A stretch of DNA of 64,000 nucleotides from assembly GCF_008868005.1 (NCBI RefSeq), contig NZ_WAAO01000001.1, positions 1,473,792-1,537,791 of the forward strand, in the 5' to 3' direction. Shown here in pieces: positions 26,658 to 36,147 of this stretch. Below the pieces are notes generated by a model that was given only the letters and a program-made list of their open reading frames with translations, did no database searches and was not told the DNA's origin. Source of the stretch: Microbacterium algeriense. GTDB taxonomy: Bacteria; Actinomycetota; Actinomycetes; Actinomycetales; Microbacteriaceae. How positions within the stretch are numbered: the first letter of the stretch is position 1; every line of letters begins with the position of its first letter. Made by a program: the position numbers and the translations under genes.

Positions 26658-27026
26658 ATGAGCAGCATCAGCTTCAGCACCGCAGCGGTCATCCCGACGT
26701 CGGCTCGTCCGACGACGCGACTCCGGCTGACGGCACGCGGTCGCGCCGTGATGCTCGGGCTGGCCTCCGTCCCGCTGGCGATCGGCATCGCGTTCGCGGC
26801 GCTCAGCGGCGGCTCCGCCGTGGCCTCCGGCGCGGATGCTCCTGCTGTCAGCGTCGAGACCGTCACGGTCATGCCGGGGGACACGCTCTGGTCGATCGCG
26901 AGCACGGTCGCCCCCGAGGTCGACCCGCGCGACGTGATCGGCGAGATCAGCCGCATGAACCTCCTCCACGGCGGAGAGCTGCAGATCGGCCAGGAGCTGG
27001 CGATCCCGGCGCAGTATACGAACTGA
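26658..27026 (+). CDS. LysM-domain protein divergent from lexA (probable SOS-linked envelope protein)
   Basis: The 122-residue protein has a basic N-terminus, one membrane helix (about 28-52, GLASVPLAIGIAFAAL) and a C-terminal LysM module (VMPGDTLWSIASTVAP to LAIPAQYTN) for peptidoglycan binding. The position is equivalent to Rv2719c (chiZ) in mycobacteria and divS in corynebacteria, genes divergent from lexA that delay division during SOS. No catalytic domain is visible. ATG 26658 follows an AAGGAG ribosome-binding site. A division-inhibitor role is inferred from position and domain only. Confidence 0.8.
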   Translation: MSSISFSTAAVIPTSARPTTRLRLTARGRAVMLGLASVPLAIGIAFAALSGGSAVASGADAPAVSVETVTVMPGDTLWSIASTVAPEVDPRDVIGEISRMNLLHGGELQIGQELAIPAQYTN

Positions 27027-27089
27027 GAGCCGACGTCGTACGCCGCAACGTTGCCTCTCCTGTGCTGAGCGCCGCCTAGCATGGGAAGG

Positions 27090-28175
27090 GTGACCCTCTC
27101 CCTCAACGATCTTCCGCTGCGCGACGATCTGCGCGGACTCACTCCGTACGGTGCGCCGCAGGCTCCGCTCCCCATCGCGTTGAACGTGAACGAGAACACG
27201 CATCAGATCCCGGACGCGGTGGCGAGCGACATCCTCGACGACATCGCCGTGGCGATCCGCGACGTGAACCGCTATCCGGACCGGGAGTTCACCGCTCTGC
27301 GCGAGGCGTTCGCCGAGTACCTCGCGCACGGCCTCGCACCGGAGCAGATCTGGGCGGGCAACGGCTCCAACGAGGTGCTCCAGCACATCCTCCAGGCCTT
27401 CGGCGGCCCCGGCCGCACCGCGTTCGGGTTCGCGCCCACGTATTCGATGTACCCGCTGATCGCGCAGGGGACCGGGGCGCGCTGGATCGCCGGCACCCGT
27501 CAGCCCGACTACACGATCACCCCGGAGGAGGCCGCAGAGCAGGTGCGCGCCGCCGACCCCGACGTCGTCATCCTCTGCTCGCCGAACAACCCGACGGGCA
27601 CGCCGCTCGGTCTGGATGTCGTCGAAGCCGTCTACGAGGCGGCGCGGGGCATCGTGATCGTCGACGAGGCGTATCAGGAGTTCGCTCCCCGCGACGCCGT
27701 GTCGGCACTGACGCTGCTCGATGGTCGCCCGCGGCTCGCGATCTCGCGGACCATGAGCAAGGCGTTCGCGTTCGCCGGCGCCCGCGTCGGCTATCTGGCC
27801 GCCGACCCCGCGTTCATCGATGCGCTGCGACTGGTGCGGCTGCCGTACCACCTGAGCGCCCTGACCCAGGCGGCAGCGGTCGCCGCCCTGCGCAACGCCG
27901 ATGTGATGCTCGGCATGGTCGAGGACATCGTCGAGCAGCGCGACCGCATCACCGCGACGCTCGAGGCGCTCGGCTACACGCCGCACGAGTCCTGGTCGAA
28001 CTTCGTCCTGTTCGGCGGCGTCGCCGATCCGCGCGCGACGTGGCAGCAGCTGTACGACCGCGGGGTGCTGGTCCGCGACGTCGGGATCCCCGGCCACCTC
28101 CGGGTGAGCGCGGGCACCGAGGCCGAGACCACCGCGTTCCTGGACGCTCTCGCCTCGATAGGATCGGCATCATGA
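27090..28175 (+). CDS. hisC: histidinol-phosphate aminotransferase
   Basis: The 361-residue PLP enzyme converts imidazole acetol-phosphate and glutamate to histidinol-phosphate. NVNENTH near the start, [21 protein letters not shown], and the PLP lysine in [18 protein letters not shown] are characteristic of fold-type I HisC. GTG at 27090 is preferred over the in-frame ATG at 27081 because that ATG lies within the -10 box TAGCAT (27077-27082), which sits 7 nt before the GTG. The stop overlaps hisB (ATGA). Confidence 0.93.
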   Translation: MTLSLNDLPLRDDLRGLTPYGAPQAPLPIALNVNENTHQIPDAVASDILDDIAVAIRDVNRYPDREFTALREAFAEYLAHGLAPEQIWAGNGSNEVLQHILQAFGGPGRTAFGFAPTYSMYPLIAQGTGARWIAGTRQPDYTITPEEAAEQVRAADPDVVILCSPNNPTGTPLGLDVVEAVYEAARGIVIVDEAYQEFAPRDAVSALTLLDGRPRLAISRTMSKAFAFAGARVGYLAADPAFIDALRLVRLPYHLSALTQAAAVAALRNADVMLGMVEDIVEQRDRITATLEALGYTPHESWSNFVLFGGVADPRATWQQLYDRGVLVRDVGIPGHLRVSAGTEAETTAFLDALASIGSAS

Positions 28176-28789
28176 GCACCTCCGCACCGACCCCGCGCAC
28201 CGCGAGCCGCGTCCGCAGCACGTCGGAGTCCACCGTCGAGCTCGAGCTGAATCTCGACGGCACCGGCGCGAGCCGCATCGACACCTCGGTGCCCTTCTTC
28301 GACCACATGCTCACGGCCTTCGCGAAGCACTCGCTCACCGACCTCACCGTGCGCGCCTCCGGTGACACGCACATCGACGCGCACCACACCGTGGAAGACG
28401 TCTCGATCGTCCTCGGTCAGGCCATCCTCGAGGCGCTGGGCGACAAGTCGGGCATCGCACGGTACGGCGACGCCCTGGTGCCTCTCGACGAGGCGTTGGC
28501 GCAGGCGGTCGTCGACATCTCCGGAAGGCCGTACCTCGTCCACACGGGCGAGCCCGCCGGTTTCGAGCACCACCTCATCGGCGGGCACTTCACCGGCTCC
28601 CTCGTGCGCCACGCCTTCGAGGCGATCGCGTTCAACGCCGCGCTGACCGTGCACGTACGCGTCCTCGGCGGGCGCGACCCGCACCACATCGCCGAGGCCG
28701 AGTTCAAGGCGTTCGCGCGTGCGTTCCGTCAGGCGAAGGCCCTCGACCCGCTCGTCGACGGCATCCCCTCCACCAAGGGAGCGCTGTGA
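28172..28789 (+). CDS. hisB: imidazoleglycerol-phosphate dehydratase
   Basis: The 205-residue monofunctional HisB (no phosphatase domain) binds Mn2+ through His-rich motifs: [27 protein letters not shown] and HHLIGGHF. It catalyses the sixth step of histidine synthesis. ATG 28172 overlaps the hisC stop, and its own stop overlaps hisH as GTGA. TAGGAT lies 7 nt before its ATG, within hisC, and could be an internal promoter. Confidence 0.95.
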   Translation: MSTSAPTPRTASRVRSTSESTVELELNLDGTGASRIDTSVPFFDHMLTAFAKHSLTDLTVRASGDTHIDAHHTVEDVSIVLGQAILEALGDKSGIARYGDALVPLDEALAQAVVDISGRPYLVHTGEPAGFEHHLIGGHFTGSLVRHAFEAIAFNAALTVHVRVLGGRDPHHIAEAEFKAFARAFRQAKALDPLVDGIPSTKGAL

Positions 28790-29421
28790 GCACGGCACCC
28801 CGCGTCGCCGTCTTCGACTACGAGTCGGGCAACGTCCACTCCGCCGTCAAGGCGCTGGCGGCCGCGGGAGCAGACGCTGTGCTGACGCGGGACCGCACCG
28901 CCGCGCTCGAAGCCGACGGCCTCGTCGTCCCCGGCGTCGGCGCATTCCAGGCCGTCCGCGACGCGCTCTCCGCGCACGGCGGCGACGAGATCATCGGCCG
29001 CCGCCTCGCGGGCGGTCGTCCCGTCCTCGGCATCTGTGTCGGCATGCAGGTGCTGTTCGAGCACGGCGTCGAGCGCGGTCACGACACGACGGGCCTCGGC
29101 GAGTGGCCGGGCGCCGTCACCGAGCTCAACGCGCCTGTCCTGCCGCACATGGGATGGAACACCGTGGAGCCCGGCGCCGACAGCGTGCTCTTCCGCGGGA
29201 TCGAGCAGGAGCGGTTCTACTTCGTGCACTCCTACGCGGCCCAGTCCTGGGAGCTCGATGTCATCCCGCCGTTCCCGCAACCCGTGCTGACGTGGGCGAC
29301 CTACGGCGACCCGTTCCTCGCCGCGGTGGAGAACGGTCCGCTCTCGGCGACGCAGTTCCACCCGGAGAAGTCGGGCGAAGCGGGGATCCAGCTGCTGCGG
29401 AACTGGGTCGGAAGCCTCTGA
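28786..29421 (+). CDS. hisH: imidazole glycerol phosphate synthase, glutamine amidotransferase subunit
   Basis: The 211-residue class I amidotransferase has its nucleophile Cys84 in LGICVGMQ and the His/Glu pair in TQFHPEKSG. It supplies ammonia to HisF, which is not in this window, so hisF must lie elsewhere. The GTG start overlaps the hisB stop. A 101-nt gap before hisA contains a promoter-like element. Confidence 0.95.
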   Translation: MSTAPRVAVFDYESGNVHSAVKALAAAGADAVLTRDRTAALEADGLVVPGVGAFQAVRDALSAHGGDEIIGRRLAGGRPVLGICVGMQVLFEHGVERGHDTTGLGEWPGAVTELNAPVLPHMGWNTVEPGADSVLFRGIEQERFYFVHSYAAQSWELDVIPPFPQPVLTWATYGDPFLAAVENGPLSATQFHPEKSGEAGIQLLRNWVGSL

Positions 29422-29522
29422 CCCGGGCGGTGACGCCCCCGTTTTGTGCCCCGCCGCCCGGCGGACTACCCTCGGTTCTCGTGCCCGCCCCGGGCCGGAG
29501 ACCCCCCCGATCCAAGGACCCC

Positions 29523-30269
29523 ATGAACGACTTCGCACAGTCCCCTTCGCTCACGCTCCTTCCCGCGGTCGACGTCGCAGGGGGCAAGGCCGTCCGCCTC
29601 ACCCAGGGCGAGGCCGGGACCGAGACGAACTACGGCGACCCGCTCGACGCCGCGGGGGAGTGGGTCTCGCAGGGGGCGTCCTGGATCCACCTGGTCGACC
29701 TGGATGCGGCTTTCGGCCGCGGCAGCAACGCCTCGATCCTGCGCAAGGTCATCAAGCAGTTCAAGAACGTCAACGTCGAGCTCTCCGGGGGCATCCGCGA
29801 CGACGCGAGCCTCGAGGCGGCTCTGGAGAGCGGCGCCGCGCGCATCAACCTCGGCACCGCGGCGCTGGAGAACCCGGAGTGGGCGGCCGACGTGATCAGC
29901 CGGTACGGCGAGGCGATCGCCGTGGGCCTCGACGTCCGTGGCACCACCCTCGCGGCGCGCGGCTGGACGAAGGAGGGCGGCGACCTCTGGGAGGTGCTGG
30001 AGCGCCTGGAGGACGCCGGCTGCAGCCGCTATGTCGTGACCGACGTGACCAAGGACGGCACGCTCCGCGGCCCGAACCTCGAGCTGCTGCGCGAGGTGAC
30101 CTCGCGCACGCCGAAGCCCGTCGTGGCGTCCGGCGGCATCTCCAACCTCGACGACATCGCCGCGCTCCGCGAGCTCGTGCCGCTGGGCGTCGAGGGTGCG
30201 ATCGTCGGCAAGGCCCTCTACGCGGGAGCGTTCACACTCGCTGAGGCGCTGGATGTCGCAGGAGACTGA
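29523..30269 (+). CDS. hisA: HisA-type phosphoribosyl isomerase (likely PriA, HisA/TrpF dual function)
   Basis: The 248-residue (beta-alpha)8 barrel carries the two catalytic aspartates Asp17 (LLPAVDV) and Asp174 ([11 protein letters not shown]). In Actinobacteria this gene often encodes PriA, which also isomerises phosphoribosylanthranilate; that is inferred, because trpF cannot be checked here. ATG 29523 has an AAGGA ribosome-binding site. An in-frame GTG at 29481 sits 8 nt after TACCCT and could be a leaderless start adding 14 residues. The 3' end overlaps the sseB-like gene by 17 nt. Confidence 0.92.
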   Translation: MNDFAQSPSLTLLPAVDVAGGKAVRLTQGEAGTETNYGDPLDAAGEWVSQGASWIHLVDLDAAFGRGSNASILRKVIKQFKNVNVELSGGIRDDASLEAALESGAARINLGTAALENPEWAADVISRYGEAIAVGLDVRGTTLAARGWTKEGGDLWEVLERLEDAGCSRYVVTDVTKDGTLRGPNLELLREVTSRTPKPVVASGGISNLDDIAALRELVPLGVEGAIVGKALYAGAFTLAEALDVAGD

Positions 30270-31050
30270 CCCGCACTCCTGCGGCCCCGAGCCGCACAAC
30301 CACGGCGACTCCGCCGGGGTTCCGTGGGAGGGCCGCAGCTTCGAGTCGAATCCGCATGCGGCGGACGACGGATCCGCCGACCCGGCGCTGCTGGCCGCTC
30401 TGCTGCGCTTCCGCGCAGGGGAGGGCAGCCAGTCCGAGGTCGTCGACGCCTTCCGTGCCGCCCGTGTGCTGGTGCCTCTCATCGCGGAGAAGGGGGAGGA
30501 AGGGATCGCCCCCAACGGTCTCACCGTCGACAAGACGCAGGAGCTCTCCATCGTCACGGTCGCGGCTCCGGATGGTCGGCGCGTCCAGCCGGTGTTCTCG
30601 TCGGTCCAGGCGATGCAGGCGTGGGACTCGTCGGCGCGACCCATCCCCGTCGAGGCGGTCCGCGCGGCGTTGGCCGCCTCGTCGGAGGACACCGACCTGA
30701 TCGTGCTCGACCCGACGTCCGACACCGAGTTCGTCATCCGGCGTCCCGCCGTCTGGGCGATCGCTCAGGAACAGCGCTGGGAGCCGAGCTTCCTGTCGAC
30801 CGAGGTGTTCACAGCGCTGCAGGAGAGCGTGGCCCACGAACTGGCCGTGATCGATGTGGCGGTGGCTTCCGGAGACCCCGACGCGCGTCTGCGCGGTCCC
30901 GAGCTCATCGTGGTCCTGGAGCTGGTCGACGGACTCGAACGTGAGGTGCTCGACGCCGTGCTCTCGCGTCTCGCGTCTCGCTGGGCATCGGATGACCGGA
31001 TCGCCGTGCTCGTCGACTCCCTCACCGTGAAGCTCCGCCGCAGCGCCTGA
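30253..31050 (+). CDS. SseB family protein
   Basis: This 265-residue soluble protein starts inside hisA in a different frame. The N-terminal ~40 residues are polar and low-complexity ([12 protein letters not shown]). SseB-type segments follow: [58 protein letters not shown] and LVLDPTS-like [14 protein letters not shown]. Its role in the histidine operon of Actinobacteria is not known. Translation is probably coupled to hisA. Confidence 0.82.
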   Translation: MSQETDPHSCGPEPHNHGDSAGVPWEGRSFESNPHAADDGSADPALLAALLRFRAGEGSQSEVVDAFRAARVLVPLIAEKGEEGIAPNGLTVDKTQELSIVTVAAPDGRRVQPVFSSVQAMQAWDSSARPIPVEAVRAALAASSEDTDLIVLDPTSDTEFVIRRPAVWAIAQEQRWEPSFLSTEVFTALQESVAHELAVIDVAVASGDPDARLRGPELIVVLELVDGLEREVLDAVLSRLASRWASDDRIAVLVDSLTVKLRRSA

Positions 31051-31073
31051 ACCGCTTCGCTACGCTCGGGGAC

Positions 31074-31190
31074 ATGCCCCGGACTCTGGTGCGAGCCCTC
31101 GCGGCCGTCGTGCTGCTCGGAGGCGCCGTCGCCGGCACTTCCGGCTGCGTGATCAACGCGTGCCCGGCGATCGCCTACATCAGCATCTAG
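31074..31190 (+). CDS. 38-residue putative lipoprotein
   Basis: A very short frame starts at ATG 31074. Residues 1-24 ([17 protein letters not shown] then AVAGTSG) form a credible signal peptide, ending at a lipobox-like TSGC with Cys25. The mature part would be only 14 residues, [14 protein letters not shown], with two cysteines. The TAG stop overlaps the 3' end of the convergent DUF1844 gene by 4 nt. No family is recognised; the signal peptide makes it more than a random frame, but the ribosome-binding site is weak. Confidence 0.55.
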   Translation: MPRTLVRALAAVVLLGGAVAGTSGCVINACPAIAYISI

Positions 31191-31585
31191 TTGACGGGAC
31201 CGGTCCACTTCTCGCCCGGGCCCTTGCCGATCGGGTCGGGGATCGTGGACGCCTCGCGGAACGCGAGCTGCAGCGAACGGAGGCCGTCGCGCAGGGAGCG
31301 GGCGTGCATGTCGCTGATCTCGGGGGCGCCGGCGGTGATCAGCCCTGCGAGAGCGTTGATGAGCTTGCGCGCCTCGTCCAGGTCGAGCTGGGCGGCGGCG
31401 TCCGGATCGTCGGCCAGGCCGAGCTTCACGGCCGCGGCGCTCATGAGGTGCACGGCCGCGGTGGTGATCACCTCGACGGCGGGGACGTCGGCGATGTCCC
31501 GAGTGGCCGATGAGGCGGCCTCCTCCTGACGTGCCCAGCGCTCTTCGCGCTCCTGTGCCGCCTCGTCCGATGCCTGGTTCGTCAC
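31187..31585 (-). CDS. DUF1844 domain protein
   Basis: The 132-residue protein starts at GTG 31585. It has a charged N-terminus ([13 protein letters not shown]) and the DUF1844 core [45 protein letters not shown], and [15 protein letters not shown]. It is a small all-helical protein of unknown function, commonly encoded next to infC in Actinobacteria, as here. Longer minus-strand frames run on through infC but are not supported. Confidence 0.85.
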   Translation of the reverse strand: MTNQASDEAAQEREERWARQEEAASSATRDIADVPAVEVITTAAVHLMSAAAVKLGLADDPDAAAQLDLDEARKLINALAGLITAGAPEISDMHARSLRDGLRSLQLAFREASTIPDPIGKGPGEKWTGPVN

Positions 31586-31599
31586 TTCGCCTTGCTTTC

Positions 31600-31840
31600 T
31601 GTTAGACTTTGGCGGGCTCCGGAGCGTCATGCTCCGGATCGAAAGAGGATTCACTTCCCACCCGCGCTTGCCGTTCCAGGCTACCGGGTCTTGCACTCCA
31701 CCGGCTCCGTTCGCAGAACGGCTCCGGCAGACTGGGTGCGGAGCCGGCGTCTGAATGCCGGTGGGTGGGACGATTCCGATTTCGCCCGTGAGGCAGACAG
31801 CGTCACGGTGGCCGAATCCCCATCGTCTAAGGAGCTCCGC
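31600..31840 (+). promoter_or_regulatory. infC-rpmI-rplT promoter and structured leader
   Basis: TAGACT at about 31602-31607 is a likely -10 box, leaving a leader of roughly 230 nt before infC. The leader holds competing pairings. CCGGCTCCG (31701-31709) can pair perfectly with CGGAGCCGG (31739-31747). It can instead fold locally with 31716-31727, or its first bases can join CCACCGGC (31698-31705) to GCCGGTGG (31757-31764). Mutually exclusive stems suggest attenuation, possibly by L20 as in other bacteria; that role is inferred. Confidence 0.55.
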
Positions 31841-32458
<618 letters not shown>

Positions 32459-32531
32459 CTCCCGCCCCCAGAACTCCCGCACCGCGGGTTGACACCGTCG
32501 CCTGAGAAGGCGCCATACGAAGGAAGAGAAG

Positions 32532-32726
32532 ATGCCGAAGCAGAAGACCCACTCGGGTGCTAAGAAGCGCTTCAAGATCACCGGCAGCGGAAAGCTGAAG
32601 AAGCAGCAGGCGAACATGCGCCACAACCTCGAGCACAAGTCGAGCCGTCGCACCCGCCGCCTCAACCAGGACCAGGTGCTCTCGAAGGCTGACACCAAGG
32701 TCGCGAAGAAGCTTCTCGGTCGCTGA
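32532..32726 (+). CDS. rpmI: 50S ribosomal protein L35
   Basis: The 64-residue basic protein [20 protein letters not shown] onwards matches L35 over its whole length. The ribosome-binding site GAAGGAAGAG precedes ATG 32532. It is the middle gene of the conserved infC-rpmI-rplT operon. Confidence 0.97.
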   Translation: MPKQKTHSGAKKRFKITGSGKLKKQQANMRHNLEHKSSRRTRRLNQDQVLSKADTKVAKKLLGR

Positions 32727-32759
32727 CGCGCCCGAACGCACGAATAGGAACACAGGAAA

Positions 32760-33146
32760 ATGGCAAGAGTCAAGCGGGCGGTAAACGCCCACAAGAAGCG
32801 TCGCGTCATCCTCGAGCGCGCCTCCGGTTACCGCGGCCAGCGTTCGCGCCTCTACCGGAAGGCCAAGGAGCAGGTCATCCACTCCCTGGTCTACTCGTAC
32901 CGGGACCGTCGCAAGCGCAAGGGCGACTTCCGTCGTCTCTGGATCCAGCGCATCAACGCCGCTGCTCGCCAGAACGGCATGACCTACAACCGCTTCATCC
33001 AGGGCCTCGGCCTCGCGGGTGTCACGGTCGACCGTCGCATGCTCGCCGACCTCGCGGTCAACGACGCTGCCACGTTCACGACCCTGGTCGAGACGGCGAA
33101 GAAGGCTCTGCCCTCCGACGTCAACGCGCCGAAGTCGGCTGCGTAA
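32760..33146 (+). CDS. rplT: 50S ribosomal protein L20
   Basis: The 128-residue protein starts [20 protein letters not shown] and has the expected basic N-terminal helix and globular C-terminal domain ([19 protein letters not shown]). L20 is essential for early 50S assembly and in several bacteria represses its own operon by binding the mRNA leader. The ribosome-binding site AGGAA precedes ATG 32760. A terminator follows. Confidence 0.97.
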   Translation: MARVKRAVNAHKKRRVILERASGYRGQRSRLYRKAKEQVIHSLVYSYRDRRKRKGDFRRLWIQRINAAARQNGMTYNRFIQGLGLAGVTVDRRMLADLAVNDAATFTTLVETAKKALPSDVNAPKSAA

Positions 33147-33158
33147 GCACCTCTTCAC

Positions 33159-33192
33159 GAACGGGCGTCTTCCTCCGGGAAGGCGCCCGTTT
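33159..33192 (+). terminator. terminator of the infC-rpmI-rplT operon
   Basis: The inverted repeat AACGGGCGTCTTCC / GGGAAGGCGCCCGTT, with a TCC-centred loop and one G-T pair, lies just after rplT and runs into TTCG. It is a GC-rich factor-independent terminator candidate. Confidence 0.75.
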
Positions 33193-33230
33193 CGCGTTCT
33201 CCAGGACGGCGGTGACCCTAGACTGTGATC

Positions 33231-34043
33231 GTGCTGGAGAACCCCCGCTCGCCCCGAGTCCGTGCCGTCGCGAAGCTGACCAAGCGCAGTGCGCGCACCG
33301 AGACCGGACTGTTCCTCCTGGAGGGACCGCAATCCGTCCGCGAGGCGCTGACCTATCGTCCCGATGCGATCGTCGAGCTGTTCGCGACGCCCACCGGCTG
33401 GGAGAAGCACCCGGACATCCGGGCCAAGGCCGCCGAGGCCGACATCGACGTCGAGTACGTCACCGAGTACGTGCTGAACGCGATGGCCGACACCGTCACC
33501 CCGCAGGGACTGGTCGCGGTCGTGCAGCAGACGCCGACGTCGGTGCGCGACATCTTCGACGCCTCGCCCCGTCTCGTCGCGATCTGCGAGGAGGTGCGCG
33601 ACCCGGGCAACCTCGGCACGATCATCCGCGCGGCCGATGCCGCCGGCGCTGATGCCGTCGTCCTGACCGGGCGCACGGTCGACCCGTACAACCCGAAGGT
33701 GGTGCGCGCCACGACCGGCTCGCTGTTCCACCTGCCGGTCTCGGTCGGCGGAGACCTCGACGAGGTCGTCCGACGCGCCCACGATGCCGGCCTGCGCATC
33801 CTCGCGGCCGACGTGAAGGGCGAGGACCTGCTGCAGGCACGCGCCGAGGGCGTGCTGGCGGAGCCGACCGGATGGCTCTTCGGCAACGAGGCGCGGGGGC
33901 TCGAGGATGAGGCGCTCGCGTTGGCCGACCAGGTGCTGCGGCTGCCGATCTTCGGGCGCGCGGAGTCCTTGAACCTCGCGACCGCCGCGAGCGTGTGCCT
34001 CTACGAGAGCGCGTTCGCGCAACGTGCGACGCCCCGCGACTGA
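33231..34043 (+). CDS. TrmH family (SPOUT) RNA 2'-O-methyltransferase
   Basis: The 270-residue protein has an N-terminal L30e-like substrate-binding domain (NPRSPRVRAVAKLTKRSAR to about 100) and a SPOUT methyltransferase domain. The knot motifs are CEEVRDPGNLGTIIRAADA, LFGNEARGL and LPIFGRAESLNLATAASVCLYE. The target is probably rRNA or tRNA. GTG 33231 is preferred over GTG 33225 because TAGACT (33219-33224) lies 6 nt before it. The position downstream of rplT is common in bacteria. Confidence 0.9.
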   Translation: MLENPRSPRVRAVAKLTKRSARTETGLFLLEGPQSVREALTYRPDAIVELFATPTGWEKHPDIRAKAAEADIDVEYVTEYVLNAMADTVTPQGLVAVVQQTPTSVRDIFDASPRLVAICEEVRDPGNLGTIIRAADAAGADAVVLTGRTVDPYNPKVVRATTGSLFHLPVSVGGDLDEVVRRAHDAGLRILAADVKGEDLLQARAEGVLAEPTGWLFGNEARGLEDEALALADQVLRLPIFGRAESLNLATAASVCLYESAFAQRATPRD

Positions 34044-34060
34044 ACGCGGTTTCGGACGCT

Positions 34061-34095
34061 GATGGGGAAGCGGGGCTGATGGGGAAGCGGGGCCG
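34061..34095 (+). repeat. tandem 17-bp duplication forming two chained mini-ORFs before the response regulator
   Basis: GATGGGGAAGCGGGGCT (34061-34077) is followed directly by GATGGGGAAGCGGGGCC (34078-34094) and then by GATGAGG, containing the regulator's ATG at 34096. Each unit encodes a mini-ORF. The first (MGKRG) ends in a TGA that overlaps the second ATG (TGATG). The second (MGKRGR) ends in a TGA that overlaps the regulator ATG (ATGA). The purine-rich repeats could also act as ribosome-binding sites. Confidence 0.6.
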
Positions 34096-34767
34096 ATGAG
34101 GATTCTGATCGTCGAGGACGACGAACGGGTCGCGGCCGCCCTCGAGGCGTTCCTCGCTCGGTCCGGCTATGCGACCGTGCGTGCGGCGGACGGCGCGGCC
34201 GCCCTGGATCTGCTGGGTGCGGACACCGAGGTGGTGCTGCTGGATCTCGGGCTGCCCGACGTCGACGGCATCGACCTCTGCCGACGCATCCGCGGGCGCT
34301 CCGACGTCCCGATCGTGATCGTGACCGCGCGCAACCAGGTGGCGGAGCGGATCAAGGGCCTGCGAGCGGGCGCGGACGACTTCGTCGTGAAGCCCTATGA
34401 CGTGCACGAGCTGCTCGCCCGGATCGAGGCGGTGACGCGGCGCTCGCGTCCGATCATCCCGGAGTCGGACGCCGAGGTGCTGCTGCGCGACGGGGGCCTG
34501 CGCATCGACCTGGTGTCGCGTCAGGTGCTCGTGGACGGTGCGCCGGTGGAGCTCACGCGCAAGGAGTTCGACATCGTCGCGGTGCTGGCGCGCTACCCCG
34601 GCGTCGCGGTGCCGAAGGAGCGCCTGATCCGCGAGGTCTGGAACACGGATTGGCGCGGCTTCTCGCACTCGCTCGAGGTGCACGTCGGCGCGATCCGCAG
34701 GAAGACCGGGGACCGACGGCTGATCGAGACCGTCCGCGGGGTCGGCTATCGGCTTGCGGGAGCGTGA
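34096..34767 (+). CDS. OmpR-family response regulator
   Basis: The 223-residue protein has a receiver domain with the phospho-acceptor Asp50 (VVLLDLGLPDVDG), acidic pocket EDD (7-9), and Thr/Lys in VTARN and DDFVVKPYD. A winged-helix DNA-binding domain follows (about 130-223, LTRKEFDIVAVLARYPG, SLEVHVGAIRRKTG). The gene is 3 nt upstream of its kinase. With the following TAXI lipoprotein it forms a three-gene unit. Target genes are not visible; tricarboxylate-type systems of this shape regulate uptake genes. Confidence 0.92.
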   Translation: MRILIVEDDERVAAALEAFLARSGYATVRAADGAAALDLLGADTEVVLLDLGLPDVDGIDLCRRIRGRSDVPIVIVTARNQVAERIKGLRAGADDFVVKPYDVHELLARIEAVTRRSRPIIPESDAEVLLRDGGLRIDLVSRQVLVDGAPVELTRKEFDIVAVLARYPGVAVPKERLIREVWNTDWRGFSHSLEVHVGAIRRKTGDRRLIETVRGVGYRLAGA

Positions 34768-34770
34768 GTC

Positions 34771-36147
34771 GTGCGCAGGCGCTTGATCGTGGTGTTCCTC
34801 GTGCCGCTGGTGGCGATCCTGGTGGCGCTCGGCGGTGCGGCGGGGTGGAGTGCCGCGAGGAGCGTGCAGCAGGCGTTCTACACGCAGCAGCTCGGTGACC
34901 TGGGCTACTTCGCGACGAGCGCGCGTCAGGCCCTGCGCTCGGGGAGCCCGGCCGTCATCGATGCCGAGGTCAGGCGGTTCCAGGAGGTGTACGGGATCGA
35001 GGTGACGGTGTTCGACCTCGGCGGCTCCGTCTGGGCGGCCGGGGACCACGACGGCGCCGTGCTCGGGGATGAGGACGCCGAACGGGTGAAGCTCGCCCTC
35101 TCCGGGCGTCGCGCCGAGCAGCCGACCACGGACGTGCCCTGGGGTGTCGCGGATGCGGCCCTGGCGGAGCCGGTCTTCGACGACGGGGACGTGATCGGCG
35201 CGGTGCTCGTCTCCGCCGACGCGGAAGCGCCGCGCACCGCGATCCTGCAGCAGCTCCTCCTCTTCGCGGCGATCGTGCTCGTCCTGACCGCTCTCGGCGT
35301 TCTCCTGGTGTTCCGGCTGGCGCGGTGGGTGCTGTCGCCGGTCGGACGTCTGGACGAGGCGATGGTGGCCATCGAGCGCGGCGAGATGGATGCGCGCGTC
35401 GCGGAGGACGCGGGGCCGCCCGAGCTGCGGCGCATGACTCAGGTGTTCAACGGGATGGCCGATCAGATCGAGCGGGTCATGACGCGGCAGCAGGAGTTCG
35501 CGCTGAACGCCTCGCACGAGCTGCGCAACCCGCTCAACGCCCTGCTGCTGCGCGTCGAGCACCTCGCCACGGGGCTGGGACCCGAGTGGCGGGATGACAT
35601 CGAGGAGACGCGGGAGGAGGGCCGACGGATGACGCGCATCCTGGAGACGCTGCTGGGTCTGGCGCGGGGCGGACGCGGCGATTCGACGATCTCGGCCGTC
35701 GATCTCGCTGCCCTCGCCGCGCGTCGTCTGGACGCCTGGCGAGACGTCGCCGCCGGGCGGGGCATCGAGCTGCGATCGACCGGCGACGCCTCGGTGATGA
35801 GCAGCACGGATCGCACGATCGTGGAGAGTGCGTTGGACGCGGTGATCGACAACGCGGTCAAGTACTCCCCGGACGGCGGCTGGATCGAGATCGGTGCGCG
35901 GCGCGACGGAGGGACGTGCCGGCTCACGGTCCGGGATCGCGGACCGGGGCTGACTGACGAGCAGGCCGCCGCCGCCACCGACCGGTTCTGGCGCAGCGCC
36001 GACACCGGAGACATCCCCGGATCGGGTCTCGGGCTCGCGATCGCCACGGATCTGCTGGCCACGGTCGGCGGCGAACTCGCGGTCGCCGCCGCTGATGGGG
36101 GCGGCCTCGTCGTCGAGCTCGTCCTCCGGGACAGGACCCCGCGATGA
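34771..36147 (+). CDS. membrane sensor histidine kinase
   Basis: The 458-residue kinase starts at GTG 34771. TM1 (about 5-27) and TM2 (about 160-183) flank an extracellular sensor domain of ~130 residues. A HAMP region (about 184-235) and the HisKA box NASHELRNPLNALL with His249 follow. The HATPase domain has an N-box in DNAVKYSPDGG and G-boxes in DRGPGLTDEQ and GSGLGLAIA. Its stop overlaps the TAXI gene (ATGA), implying the kinase and the binding lipoprotein are made together. Confidence 0.92.
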   Translation: MRRRLIVVFLVPLVAILVALGGAAGWSAARSVQQAFYTQQLGDLGYFATSARQALRSGSPAVIDAEVRRFQEVYGIEVTVFDLGGSVWAAGDHDGAVLGDEDAERVKLALSGRRAEQPTTDVPWGVADAALAEPVFDDGDVIGAVLVSADAEAPRTAILQQLLLFAAIVLVLTALGVLLVFRLARWVLSPVGRLDEAMVAIERGEMDARVAEDAGPPELRRMTQVFNGMADQIERVMTRQQEFALNASHELRNPLNALLLRVEHLATGLGPEWRDDIEETREEGRRMTRILETLLGLARGGRGDSTISAVDLAALAARRLDAWRDVAAGRGIELRSTGDASVMSSTDRTIVESALDAVIDNAVKYSPDGGWIEIGARRDGGTCRLTVRDRGPGLTDEQAAAATDRFWRSADTGDIPGSGLGLAIATDLLATVGGELAVAAADGGGLVVELVLRDRTPR

